From the NCBI RefSeq assembly GCF_003286085.1, contig NW_020825546.1:1-64000 (forward strand): DNA of 64,000 bases, read 5' to 3'. The position numbers and the translations under genes are program-made. Shown here piece by piece: positions 46,442 to 57,086 of the stretch (its first letter is position 1; every line of letters begins with the position of its first letter). Source of the stretch: Drosophila persimilis. Its lineage: Eukaryota > Arthropoda > Insecta > Diptera > Drosophilidae. The notes beneath the pieces are model-generated. The model saw nothing but the letters and a program-made list of their open reading frames with translations. It had not been told where the DNA came from and did not search any database.

Positions 46442-47596
46442 ATGTCGAATGCCAACCCCAGTGTCAACAACAACGAGCTGCCCCCAGCCGCCAAGAGGCA
46501 GCGATTGTCAGATGTTGCAAGTAAAGATGAAAGTACTTTGAATGAGATTTCGACTACTATGGACAGCAGTGAGGGTGAGGTCGGCGGGTCCTCGGGTGGT
46601 GGCGTATCCGATCTTCGTGAGCGACTGCATAACATACTGGTGTGCGTTGTGTGCCGCGAGGTTCCACAACCACACGACTTCTTTCAGTGCAGCCATGGGC
46701 ATATCATGTGTGAGGACTGCAAGACCGCCGTTCTGGCTGTTGCCATCTTCAATAAAACGCGTGCCTGCTGCCCCAGTTGTCGATCGCTCATTAGAAACTA
46801 CGATCAGGAGCAGAATCTAGTGGTGCGCCAGACTCTCTGGGAGCTACCCATCAGCTGCCCCAGCTGCAATGACCAGTTCTCAGATAGGAAAGATCTCTCC
46901 AGACACTTGGAGTTCGTTTGTGAGGGGCGTGTGGTTTGCTGCAAGTACCACTGCCTGGGCTGTTCTTGGAAGGGCCCCTACAAGGACAGCGTCTCACATG
47001 ATTCCGACTGTAGGTTTCCCCAGAAGCAGGGAAAGGAGATCCTAGATATTCTGCTGCATGTCGAGGACAGGGAGCTTGAGGCCCAAAAGCCCGTGTTGCA
47101 GCTCCATCGGGTGCTGAGTGCTAGCCGGGTGGAATTTTTCACCTTGAGAATGAAGTGGATACACCGCTCAGAGGGTTTACATCCACGGACCCTCGAGTCT
47201 GAGGTAAGGTTTTGGAGAACCAGAACTCGTCTGCAGCATACCTCTGATGATCTCTTATCCCGATTCCCACAGACGATTCGTGCCTTTGAGGAGTATTGGG
47301 TGCTGCGTCTACGTCTGAAAAGAGCTGGGGAAAAAATCACCGTCAGCGGCCAGCTATTGCTTTCGACTACCCCACGAGTGTCCCTCATGGTCGACCATTT
47401 GATCCAGATGCCGCAGAGTGTCTGCAGCGCCAAGCAGCACCACGACATACGCCCGCGTATCTACCGCCATATTTTCGATTCAACCGGCAAGTGCGCAAAC
47501 CGCCAGGAGCTTCCCTTGGCGGGACCTCAGGCCCTGTACCGGCTATTTGCCATGACCCGGATCCAGCTCCGTTTGTGGATGTTTTTGCATTATTGA
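46442..47596 (+). CDS. CYHR1/ZTRAF1-like RING and zinc-finger protein, copy 2
   Basis: 384 residues, frame fully open and domains as in copy 1. Compared with copy 1 I count five base changes in 1155 bp, each altering the protein: Gly4 to Ala, Asn7 to Ser, Gln13 to Leu, one Leu to His near residue 334 (KQLHD to KQHHD) and one Lys to Glu near residue 356 (NRQKLP to NRQELP). All RING and zinc-binding Cys/His residues are kept. The gene is followed at about 100 bp by the convergent peptide pseudogene. Copies kept intact within a transposon-rich block suggest either recent duplication or retained function. Confidence 0.82.
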   Translation: MSNANPSVNNNELPPAAKRQRLSDVASKDESTLNEISTTMDSSEGEVGGSSGGGVSDLRERLHNILVCVVCREVPQPHDFFQCSHGHIMCEDCKTAVLAVAIFNKTRACCPSCRSLIRNYDQEQNLVVRQTLWELPISCPSCNDQFSDRKDLSRHLEFVCEGRVVCCKYHCLGCSWKGPYKDSVSHDSDCRFPQKQGKEILDILLHVEDRELEAQKPVLQLHRVLSASRVEFFTLRMKWIHRSEGLHPRTLESEVRFWRTRTRLQHTSDDLLSRFPQTIRAFEEYWVLRLRLKRAGEKITVSGQLLLSTTPRVSLMVDHLIQMPQSVCSAKQHHDIRPRIYRHIFDSTGKCANRQELPLAGPQALYRLFAMTRIQLRLWMFLHY

Positions 47597-47692
47597 GCTG
47601 ACGCTAAAAACCTTTAAATTGTAGTTTAAACCTTTATTGGGCACAACATCTTTTGATTTGATTTTTAAATTCGTTGCTTTAGAGCTGCATTT

Positions 47693-48076
47693 TTAGGGTT
47701 TGGGCGCCTTCTGGATCTGCTCGTTCACAGCAAGACCTTCTTCAGCAGCAGCCTTGACCTTATCATGGAAGTCGTGCAGAAGCAATCGAGTAAATTAGTC
47801 ATACGTTTTTGTCTGGTCTGTTAAGGTCGGCTAGTGTCGGCTAGACTCACCTTAACGCTATCCTCGTTGAAAAAGTCCTTGACCTTTGCCAGCAGGTCGT
47901 TGAGCTGAGCCTCAACTGGCTTGGTGGGCTCCTCACGAGGCACGCGAGCACACATGCACACCTGAAAGCAGAGTTACAGTAAAATCACAATCAGTCACTG
48001 TTCCTTTTCGACCACTTCTATCTCCACTTACGGCGAACAGGGCGAACAGGAAGAAGATCAAAGCAATCTTGGCTAT
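47693..48076 (-). pseudogene. Small secreted-peptide gene with three exons, copy 2, probably dead
   Basis: Exon 3 at 47693-47773, exon 2 at 47851-47961, exon 1 at 48032-48076, all on the minus strand. It has the same two defects as copy 1: ATA in place of the start ATG, and AC in place of the intron 2 acceptor AG. The coding exons look identical between copies. The defects therefore precede the duplication, unless an unseen upstream exon supplies a start. Confidence 0.65.
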
Positions 48077-48385
48077 TTTTGGTTTTTAGTTTGTTTTACT
48101 GGTGCTGCTCTTTACTGAAGAACGTTGCCTTGAGTACTCATAGCGACAGCTCGTTTTGCGTCGGAGCCGAGATGAAACCGAGAGCCGGTCTTATCACCGG
48201 CGCCACTATCAAGGTCAAGTGTTTAGAAGCGTACGTCCCGGTCCGCTCAGATAAGAGAGTGGAGTGAAGTAGAGTGCTCAAAGTAGAGTTATAGACTATG
48301 TAGCATACTATGTGGGCATGGAGGACATTTTACTACCCATTTAGAGCTCTGGCAAATGGTCGAGATAAGAATTTATATTAAAAAA

Positions 48386-49465
48386 AATCGCGTACGAGTA
48401 GGGAAAGGATACTAGGAAACGGGATACAGGGGGTCAAAGGGACAGATCAGCATGGATACGTAAACGAAGAAGATCACCGGTCAGATCTTTGTCGGCTGCG
48501 GTATCGCTCATTGGCGAGAACGCTCACCCTACCATGATCCTTCAGGGCCACCTATTAACAGTCAGGATCCCTTCAAATAAGCCTGCTATTCGATATTGTC
48601 TTACATTTATTGAGTATTACTATACAGCATATACTGGGGAAGGAATATCATAAGGGCGAGGTAGGGTATAATGATCTTAAATCTATAAAACTGATTAGTA
48701 GTAGGTATATATAAATCCATGTATAAAACCGTGATCATGGTTGAAGACCAACGAATAGTTACCGCACATTCATTCTTTTCAGATGGGGGTTAAACCGGTG
48801 GTACGGGCACGTTGCCAATAGAGGTGTCCGGGAATAACCAATCCGTAACTTCTAAACCAGCGTTTCAATACGTAGATACTAGTGGTGCTAATCCCACCCG
48901 GAAAGAACAGAAATTTTTCAACGGGTCTCTGTAGCTGGGTGGATAATTACCTCAACAGAATTACACCACTGATCGAAAAATTTTACTGAACTGTGGGCGT
49001 TCGTTTTCCAAATCGTCGAACGGCTGCCCCAGTATTGACGATATATAACTGGCGCGTCCACTCAAATTAAATCATCACTTTGAGCCGCACTTGGCACTTG
49101 CACTAGGCTGTGACTTTGGCTTGACCTTGGTTTAGAGAACTGGGTCAGCTCTACAAGAATTCTTTTTCCACGGCCGGTCACTCTGACGGTCACGAGGAGA
49201 GAAAGAAAGAGGCTGGGACTACTAAAAACAGCAACCCACGTTTTCCCACACTTTCTATGGACTTCTTCTGTTATACAGGATCCAGACACAGCAATATTTA
49301 ATAAAATATAGTACACTGCAGAAAAATTGCATATCAAAGCGTTGCCGCTTGGTCGCAAAACAGCTGTTGATAAGCTTTATCAAAGCTCACAAGATCTTCA
49401 ACTCGAATTTTTTACGGCCTAGTTTTAGGCTGTAATTTTTGGAGTTAGCCGTGGATAATTAAAAT
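48386..49465 (+). repeat. 1.08-kb segment, distal single unit
   Basis: Matches units at 27941 and 30091. It shares the one-T loss in the minus-strand frame with unit 2. TATA-like box and acceptor-like site are conserved. No product recognised. Confidence 0.88.
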
Positions 49466-50042
49466 ACGAGGGGGAACGTTGTGAGTTTCTGCGGATACCG
49501 CAACTCTACAGTTATACCCGATACTAAGTCAGTATGGCTCTCCTCCGTCAGACGCCGCTAATATTAAACGACACGACAAAGAGTGCGAGAGAGACAGAAA
49601 ATCAGTCTGAGCGTGACGTCGGGCGCTGCGTAGCCACTGCAAATTGATTTCTTGCTTTTGGCTACAAAAATGATCCGATCTGACCAGATTCAGCAATCTG
49701 ATAGATATGGTCATTCTCTATGATTTTGCGTTTTTAGTTTTCTCGAATCTGTAATATTGTGGATGCAACAGATTTTCGTCCTTTGTGTGGGCGGAAGGGG
49801 GTGGGGCGAAATTTTGAGATATACGTTTTATAGTGCGGATACTAAATTTGGTTACTCTAGCCTTAAAAGTCCCTGAGATTTGGGAATATCCCCAGATTTG
49901 CATCCTTTGCGGGGGCGGAAGGGGGTGTGGCGAAGTTTTGAAACAAACTCGTCTCGGTCCGATATATTAGGAGTGTGGATACCAAATTTGTGGATACAGA
50001 CGGACAGACAGACATGGCTCAATCGACTCGGCTATTGATGCT
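49466..50042 (+). mobile_element. DINE-1-like element with internal deletion, right end lost
   Basis: Same internal join as the DINE at 31174. It stops at GGCTATTGATGCTGA, where the shared end block (GTCAGAGTTGCTG) begins. In copy 1 the DINE continues and about 1 kb more follows, so this is a deletion in copy 2. Confidence 0.88.
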
Positions 50043-50335
50043 GAGTCAGAGTTGCTGAAAAAGCTCGGAAGCTTCCAACAAGTACTAATTATTTCAAAAT
50101 TAAAAAAAAAGTAAATTTGTAGCTACAGATGTTGCTAGTACGGAGAACTAAACTAAGTCCAGGGCCTGGCTTTGCTTTCGATCCGACATATTTCATTCAA
50201 CTTAAACCTGAGAGACTACTTCGATTGAGTTTCTTGTGTGTTTGTAATTCTATTTATTGTATGAAAATTTACATTGGGGCCACGTGCGCCATGCCGCGCT
50301 TCCATTAGTTCCGAAGTCTTTCGCGTTGTTGTGAT

Positions 50336-50621
50336 CTTTGCATCGTTGATCCCTTTCGGGAATAGTTTTTCTATAAACATTTAAATTGATTTCGCCATCC
50401 CGAGTATTGGATTTCGTCATCCAAAGAGAGAACTGTAAAATGCCTAAAGTGCAGGATCTGCAGAAAGCCGGGAGTGAGATTGTTTATGAGAAGCCGGGTG
50501 TGGGCAAACATTGGTTTTCCATTTAGGCGAGTGTCAAAGATTGGAATTGCGGCGGGGGCGCTTGAGATTGTACATCTTAGAAATCAATTAGGCGGAGGCC
50601 CAAGATTGAAATTGTTTTCGT
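50336..50621 (-). repeat. Inverted fragment of the errantivirus LTR
   Basis: Reverse complement of about 62868-63154, the 3' LTR of the errantivirus whose internal part starts 450 bp further on. It is a partial LTR in the opposite orientation, so it is not the 5' LTR of that element. Its right end is fused to a DINE fragment through 15 shared bases (TGAAATTGTTTTCGT, 50607-50621). Confidence 0.88.
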
Positions 50622-51070
50622 GATTCTGGCTGTAATAATTATACGATCTGGTTCAGATTTGGCACTCTAGAAGATATAGTCATCTTCTACGATTCTGCGT
50701 TTTTAGTTTTCTCGTATCGTCGAAATTGTGGATGCCACAGATTTTCGCCCTTTGTGGGGGCGGAAGTGGGCGGGGCAAAGTTTTGAAATATTTTTGGAGC
50801 AGTGACATATCACAGAAGTCTGGATCCAAAACATCGTTGCTCTAGCTCTTATAGTCTTTGAGCATTAGGCGCTGAAGGGGACGGACAGACGGACAGACGG
50901 ACAGACGGAAGGACGGACAGACAGACAGGGCTCAATCGACTCGGCTATTGATGCTGATCAAGCATATATATACTTTATAGGGTCGGAAACGATTCCTTCT
51001 GGACGTTACACACATCCACTTTTACCACAAATCTAATATACCCCAATACTCATTTTGAGTATCGGGTATA
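50622..51070 (+). mobile_element. DINE-1-like element, right-hand part only
   Basis: From GATTCTGGCTGTAATAATT through the (GGAC)n tract (50880-50925) to GAGTATCGGGTATA. The left part is replaced by the LTR fragment. The errantivirus leader follows directly. Confidence 0.85.
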
Positions 51071-51519
51071 AAAAGTGAGATAAAAAGGAAACAAACCGGA
51101 GCTTAGGGTGTGCAAAAATAAATACAATATACAATACAAATACAAATACAAATACAATGCAAAATACAAATAAATACAAAAGCTAATCAAGACAATTCAT
51201 AAATACAAAAAAACCAAAAAAACCCAAAGTTTTTAAACAAAACCAACCAAACCAAAACACAAAGAAAGTGAAACTATCAGCGAAACCAAAGAAGGAAGAC
51301 CCCCAGAAGACCCAGTTGAACAAAGAAATTTAAGAAGGAAGACCCATTCAAAGACCTGTCAGCCAAATCAAGAAGGAAGACCTGTTCGAAGATCTGTCAG
51401 CCAAACTAAGAAGGACGACTCCTACCGGATAGTTCGTGAGCAAAAGTTGTATTAATAAATATATAAGTTCAATTAGGTTATATTAGATTATAAAAACTAA
51501 CATATAAGAAAAATTAAAG
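51071..51519 (+). other. Errantivirus leader, 5' LTR and primer site missing
   Basis: A-rich sequence with ACAAATACAAATACA repeats (51120-51185) and AAGGAAGACC repeated several times (51290-51400). It has the place and base composition of a retroelement leader but no LTR or TGG-type primer site is seen, so the 5' end of the element was lost at the DINE junction. Confidence 0.6.
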
Positions 51520-52764
51520 GTGGATCAATTAACTTTAGATTTTGAAAAACTAAAAATGATTAACTCTCAAACAAGGACCGATCTCACTGCAGATCTGGTC
51601 AAACAATTGATAGCACTTCAAATTTCACAAGTAAAAGAGCAAATTGTAAATTTAAAACAACAAATAGAAACTAAATCCGATCAGGTATCAAATTATCAGG
51701 CAGAAACAATAGACGAGACAATAAAAGATGACACCACATTAAAGGTAATAGAATCCCTACCAATTTTCAATGGTGGATTAAACCAATATGTAGGATGGAG
51801 GGAAGCTGCAGAAACTGCAGTGAAGTTATATAAGAAAGGAAGTAAGCAATATTATATTGCATTAACAATTTTGAGAAACTAAATAACAGGACCAGCACAT
51901 GACGCACTGACCAACCACGGGACAGTTTTAAATTTTGATGCCATACTTTCACGACTTGACTTTGTTTAAAGTGACAAGAGACCAATTTACATAATAGAAC
52001 AGGAGTTAAGCGTTCTCCGACAAGGGAACCTTTCAATTATAGATTTCTATAACGAAGTTAACAAGAAAATGACCTTGCTAATAAATAAGACAATAATGAC
52101 TCACGGAAAGGACAGTGAAATCACCAAAGAATCAAATAAAAAAATTAGAGACAATGCCTTACGCATTTTTGTCACTGGCCTAAACGGCGGCATTGCTGAA
52201 ATCCTATTTTCATTGAATCCCCCAGATTTACCGAATGCCTTGGCAAAGGTACAGGAATTGCAATCTAATAACATTCGGGCCCAATTTGCCTACCAATTCA
52301 GCGGCCCCAGAAATTCAGGGAATAATAATTACAATACCTTAAGATTCAACCAACGACAACCTAGGACTAATAGTTCACCATTCGACCAAAAAAGGGATTT
52401 TCAGAGGAATAACATGTCTTGGGGACAACCCTATTTCTTGGGTAATAGACAACAAAATCAGGCCCCAGAACCAATGGATGTAGACGAATCGATACAAATT
52501 CGGAACCGACAGAACAGCAATCAATTCAGGGGAAATAATAATAATAGAAATTATCGGGAGAATACTAACGGTTATTATAGGAGAAATAATAACAATTATA
52601 ACCAAGCTCAGCATTTTAGGGCAAACGTAAAACCGAATAATCAGTCAAACGACAATCAAGCGCAGAAACGAAAGCCAAACGAAATGTCGGAACAACCGGC
52701 TAATAAAGCAATGAGGATAAATAACATTGAGGAGGATCATTTTTTAGATCAGCCCCCGAAGTAG
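51520..52764 (+). pseudogene. Errantivirus (Ty3/gypsy) gag with two nonsense codons
   Basis: One frame from 51520 to 52764. It has no ATG at its start (GTG at 51520), the first ATG being at 51556. Stops lie at 51880 and 51967 and the frame then continues (51970-52764). The N-terminal part is coiled, followed by a capsid-like region (LPIFNGGLNQYVGWREAAE) of the 17.6/297 type and an Asn/Arg/Gln-rich tail without zinc knuckle, as usual in this group. A heptamer for -1 frameshifting lies at its 3' end, and pol follows in the -1 frame. Confidence 0.82.
52740..52746 (+). promoter_or_regulatory. Programmed -1 frameshift heptamer between gag and pol
   Basis: TTTTTTA is read in the gag frame as T TTT TTA, the canonical X XXY YYZ form. 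It lies 15 bases before the gag stop (52762). A slip of -1 places ribosomes exactly in the pol frame, which is open through this overlap. No downstream stimulating structure was worked out. Confidence 0.7.
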
Positions 52765-55700
52765 GTCTGCCCTACTTAAAAAGAGTAGATAAAAAAATAA
52801 ACAGAGAATTAAAAGTTTTGATAGATACGGGAGCAACTTCCTGTTATATAAAAAAAGGAATTTACGAAAATAAAAAAGAACTATCAATTTATAAGAAAGT
52901 TGCTACAGTGAATGGGTTTTCAATAATTAAATATTTCCATAATATAACTATTTTCAACACAAAACAAGTGTTTTATGAAATAGATGGAATGGAGGCAGAT
53001 TTACTAATAGGATTTAACCTATTAAAGAAAATCGGAGCTGTTATTGATACAGGAAAGGGGACTTTAAGTTATAAAGACAATGAGGAGAAACTAATATATG
53101 ACGAGGTCCTTTTTTTAAACAAATTAACCTTTATAGAAGGAAAAACCATCCTTCCGTTGAAGGAATATATAATAAAAAAATATTTTGAAGCAGAAAAAGA
53201 AATGAAAAGTGATTCAGTAAAGGTAGAAGGAAGTTTATATAGCTTGGGATCAAAAAATCCTGAGCACGCCGACGAAGAATTATCCGTCAATAGTTTGGGA
53301 TTCAAATATCCTGAACCCGCCGTCGTTGAATTATCCGACATCCAAAGTTTTAATAGTTTGGGATTAAAGAATCCTGAACACGCCGTCGTTGAATTATCCG
53401 ACAATGAACAATTTAAAAGTTTGGGATGCAAAAATCCTGAACGCGCCGTCGTAGAAATATCCAACATTCAAAATTATGCAAATTCTGAATTGAAAAAAAT
53501 GAAATTGTATAACACAATAACCTACAAAGAGGACAATTTAGAGAATCTCAGAGAGAAAATGGTATCTATCATCGAAGAAGACCATGCCAATATAAATTTA
53601 CAGTTACCGTTCAGAACGGATATAAAAGGAGAGATTAACACTGAACATGATAGACCGGTATATGGCAAGCAGTATCCATACGCTTATTCGGTTAACGATT
53701 TCGTTAATAACGAAATAAGTAAAATGTTAGATGAAGGTATAATCAGACCTAGTAAAAGCCCATATAATTCACCGGTAATAGTAGTACCAAAGAAGGGAGT
53801 AAATGAGGACGGAACTCCTAAACATAGATTAGTAATAGACTTTAAGAAACTTAATGAAAACACCATACCGGATAGATACCCTATGCTAGATCCTTCAGTA
53901 ATCCTTGCCAATTTAGGTAAGGCAAAGTATTTCTCGGCCATTGATTTAGAGTCAGGTTTCTATCAGATTTTAATGAGGGAATCGGATATTGAAAAAACAT
54001 CTTTTTCCATGAATAACGGCAAATATGAATTTCTAAGAATGACTATGGGATTGACGAACGCTCCCAGAATTTTCCAAAGGGCAATGGACGATATACTTAG
54101 AGAACAAGTTGGGAAAACTTGTCACGTCTATATGGACGATATAATAATATTTTCAAAAACTATAGAACAACATTATAAAGATCTAATTCATATAATACAG
54201 ATATTGCAAAACGCTAACATGAAAATTTCCCTAGAAAAGTCTAAATTCTTTCAATTGGAAACCAAATTTCTGGGATACATTGGGATACATTGGGATACAA
54301 AATATCATTAAAACAGATCCAGACAAAATCTCCACAATACAAAACTATCCAATTCCTAAAAATATCAGAGAGCTACGTAGCTTCTTAGGACTAACAGGGT
54401 ATTACAGAAAATTTGTCCGAAATTATGCTACAATTGCCAAACCATTAACAAAATATCTGAGTGGAGTAAATGGGAAAGTTTCACGAAGGGCATCCAAGAA
54501 AACATTAATACAGCTGGATGAACCAGCAATTGGAGCATTTAATAATTTAAAGGACAGTTTAATAGCACATATTGAATTAGTACTACCAGATTACAATAAA
54601 AAATTCACATTAACCACAGATGCATCGGACATAGCAATAGGTGCAGTTTTGTCGCAAGATGGGAATCCCATAACATTTATTTCTAAAACTTTAAGTAAAA
54701 CCGAGCAATTATATGCTACTAATAAAAAGGAATTATTAGCTATTGTATGGGCATTAAAAAATTTGCGAAATTATTTATACGGAGTGAGTGGAATTGAAAT
54801 ACATACAGATCACCAACCTTTGTCCTTTGCAATGTCGCAAAAAAATCCAAATGTTGAAATGAAACGTTGGTATTACTTAATAGAAAGTTTTACACCAAAA
54901 ATCATTTATAAGCCAGGCTCAACTAACGTAGTAGCGGACGCTTTATCTCGGATTAAAATAAATCATATGACAGATAGTGATGTCGACCAGACAGAATCAG
55001 AATCAGACATAAATACTCAGCGTTCAGCAGAGAGTAGTTTTGAAAACGTCATTCAAGAGACTAGCAAGCCTCTAAACCAATTTAAACAGCAGCTACTATT
55101 AGCGCAAGGGAGATTCACAGTTCATGAGTTATTAAGAGTTTATGAAAATACCCGACATATTATTGAATTTGATACGGTTGACAATCTGCTAATCATTTTA
55201 AAAGAATTTATTCAGCCTCACTTAACCACAGGAATACACTGCACTTTAGAAGACTTATACCTTATCCAAAATAAGCTAAAGGAAAACTTCATAAATAAAT
55301 TTCTCTTCACGAGAAAGTTCCTCCAAGATGTAGTAAATTCAGAAGATAAAGCTATAATTATAGAAGAAACACATTGCAGAGCCCATAGAGGACTAGACGA
55401 AAATTACAAATAAATAACTAAGCTGTATTAGTGGCCAAACCTGCACAAAAAATTAAAAGAATATATAAAAAATTGCGAGATCTGTAACAAAAACAAATAT
55501 CACAGACACCCTGTAAAAATTCCAATTGGGGAAGCTCCCATTCCAGCAAAAGAAGGAGATCAATTACACTTAGACATATACTATGCCCAAAACCTAACAT
55601 TCATAACTTGTATAGATTCTTATTCCAAATACTTGGTGGTCAAGGAAATTCAAAGTAAATTAAACATTGAAAATAAGGTAATGGAAATTTTGCAACACTT

Positions 55701-56235
55701 TCCGTTAGCAACATCATTATTGACTGACAACGAACCAAGCTTTACTTCAGCACAATTTAGATCATTCATAAAAAGAAGTAACTTAACTATTTATTATGCT
55801 GATCCCAGACACAGCACCTCAAATGGTCAGGTAGAAAGGGTACATTCCACACTAACAGAAATAGCGCGGTGCATCAAGGATGAACTAAATCTAACAGATT
55901 ATTCAGAAATAATAATAAGGGAGGCACTGAAATATAACCTGACGATACATTCAACGACCAATCAAATGCCATATGACATATTGTATAACAAAATAGAACA
56001 CAAACATAATCCAATATTACTTAAGGAAGCTCAGACCAAAATCCTTAAGCTACATAACAAAGATAGAAGAGAAAAAGATTATAAAATAGGAGAAGTAGTT
56101 TATGAAAAGAAATTCGGGGAAAGAAATAAACTTCAATCCCGATACAAAAAGCAGGTAGTTAAGGAAAATCGACCGAATAAAATTATAATCAACAATAGAA
56201 ACAGAATTATACATAAAGATAACATCAAATATTAA
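52765..56235 (+). pseudogene. Errantivirus pol (protease, RT, RNase H, integrase), broken
   Basis: Protease motif LIDTGATSCYI at 52818. Then comes a run of four imperfect repeats (SLGxKxPExAVVELSD, 53236-53470), an unusual linker. RT follows from about 53640, with MGLTNAPRIFQ and the YMDD box at 54129-54140. A tandem run of TGGGATACAT (54271-54300) shifts the frame. RNase H has TTDASDIAIGAVLS (about 54615) and HTDHQPLS. Integrase has its zinc HH part before a stop at 55411, a second stop about 21 bases on, CEICNKNK at about 55475, and the core with TDNEPSFTS and the Glu motif STSNGQVERVHST to 56235. The shift and two stops make it inactive as read. Confidence 0.85.
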
Positions 56236-56705
56236 ATATTTTTTCCAGAAAATGTATGCGAATATACTAATACTGACTTTTGTTATATTGACGACTTCGG
56301 AAGTAATTGACTATACGCATAGTGACTATCTATTGCTCAAAGACGACAGAGACGTTTACACTTATGAAACATACGCTGAACTTTTCCATATTACTAATTT
56401 GAGTTTTTATAGAGAGATAATTGATAAAGAGTCCAAACATGTCAACAAATCAATTAATTCAGACGATGAGTGGGAAATATCAATGGACTTAAGTCTATTA
56501 AAATTAATGATTTCAGAATTAGTTCCAAAACGGAATGAAAGGGGAATTAATGAATTAGGTACCATTTGGAAATGGATAGCAGGCAGCCCTGATCATGACG
56601 ACTTTTTGAAAATACAAAATAAAGTAAATGAATTAACTGAAAATAATAATAAACAATTTGTAATAAATTCCAAATTTTTCAAAGAAATTGAATTGCTATC
56701 AAATT

Positions 56706-56954
56706 TGTTGGAATACCCCTATTCCCACATTCAAATAATAACATTAAATAATATTATCGATATGTTAGGTATTATTATTATGAGTTAGTCTGGTCACACT
56801 TGAAGTGTCGACGCTCTCTCTTCTTTTGTGATCTCAAGTGTGTGGACCGGTGTTGCAGCAAAAAGTAATCAAGAAATACATAAATAATCTTTAAAGAAAA
56901 ACATAACTTGGTACTGTCTTCCGTTTACTAATTGTCATAGCCAGTCTACCAATA
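56706..56954 (+). repeat. Copia-family 5' LTR (249 bp)
   Basis: TGTTGGAATAC ... CTACCAATA. Identical to the 3' LTR except for one base (TACTGTCTTCC here, TACTTTCTTCC there). It is flanked on the left by AAATT (56701-56705), repeated after the 3' LTR. Confidence 0.95.
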
Positions 56955-56972
56955 GGTTATGGGCCCAGTCCA
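56955..56972 (+). promoter_or_regulatory. Copia primer-binding site (initiator-tRNA type)
   Basis: GGTTATGGGCCCAGTCCA starts directly after the LTR. Copia elements prime from an internal fragment of initiator methionine tRNA, and this is the characteristic site. Confidence 0.9.
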
Positions 56973-57086
56973 CGCCAATTTAAATAAATTAAATTAATAA
57001 CAAATAGTTGTGAAATTAGTTCCGCGTGCGTTCTTGTGTAGTTTTTTTTGTAGTGTGTGTGTGTATAATATATACATACATAGAAA

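Larger units (their letters stand above)
43603..50335. repeat. Segmental duplication, copy 2 (partner 24275-33047)
   Basis: Same orientation as copy 1. It gained a 1130-bp DINE (43726-44855), lost 9 bp of a CCCCGACTA repeat near 45680, has a single 1.08-kb unit and lacks about 1 kb that in copy 1 includes the gypsy integrase fragment. It ends at GTTGTTGTG inside the proteasome-like fragment, where an LTR fragment follows. Confidence 0.95.

Noticed and set aside
57001-57086. Programmed splice or promoter signals in the copia leader
   Set aside because: No clear TATA or donor site could be named with confidence from the sequence alone.
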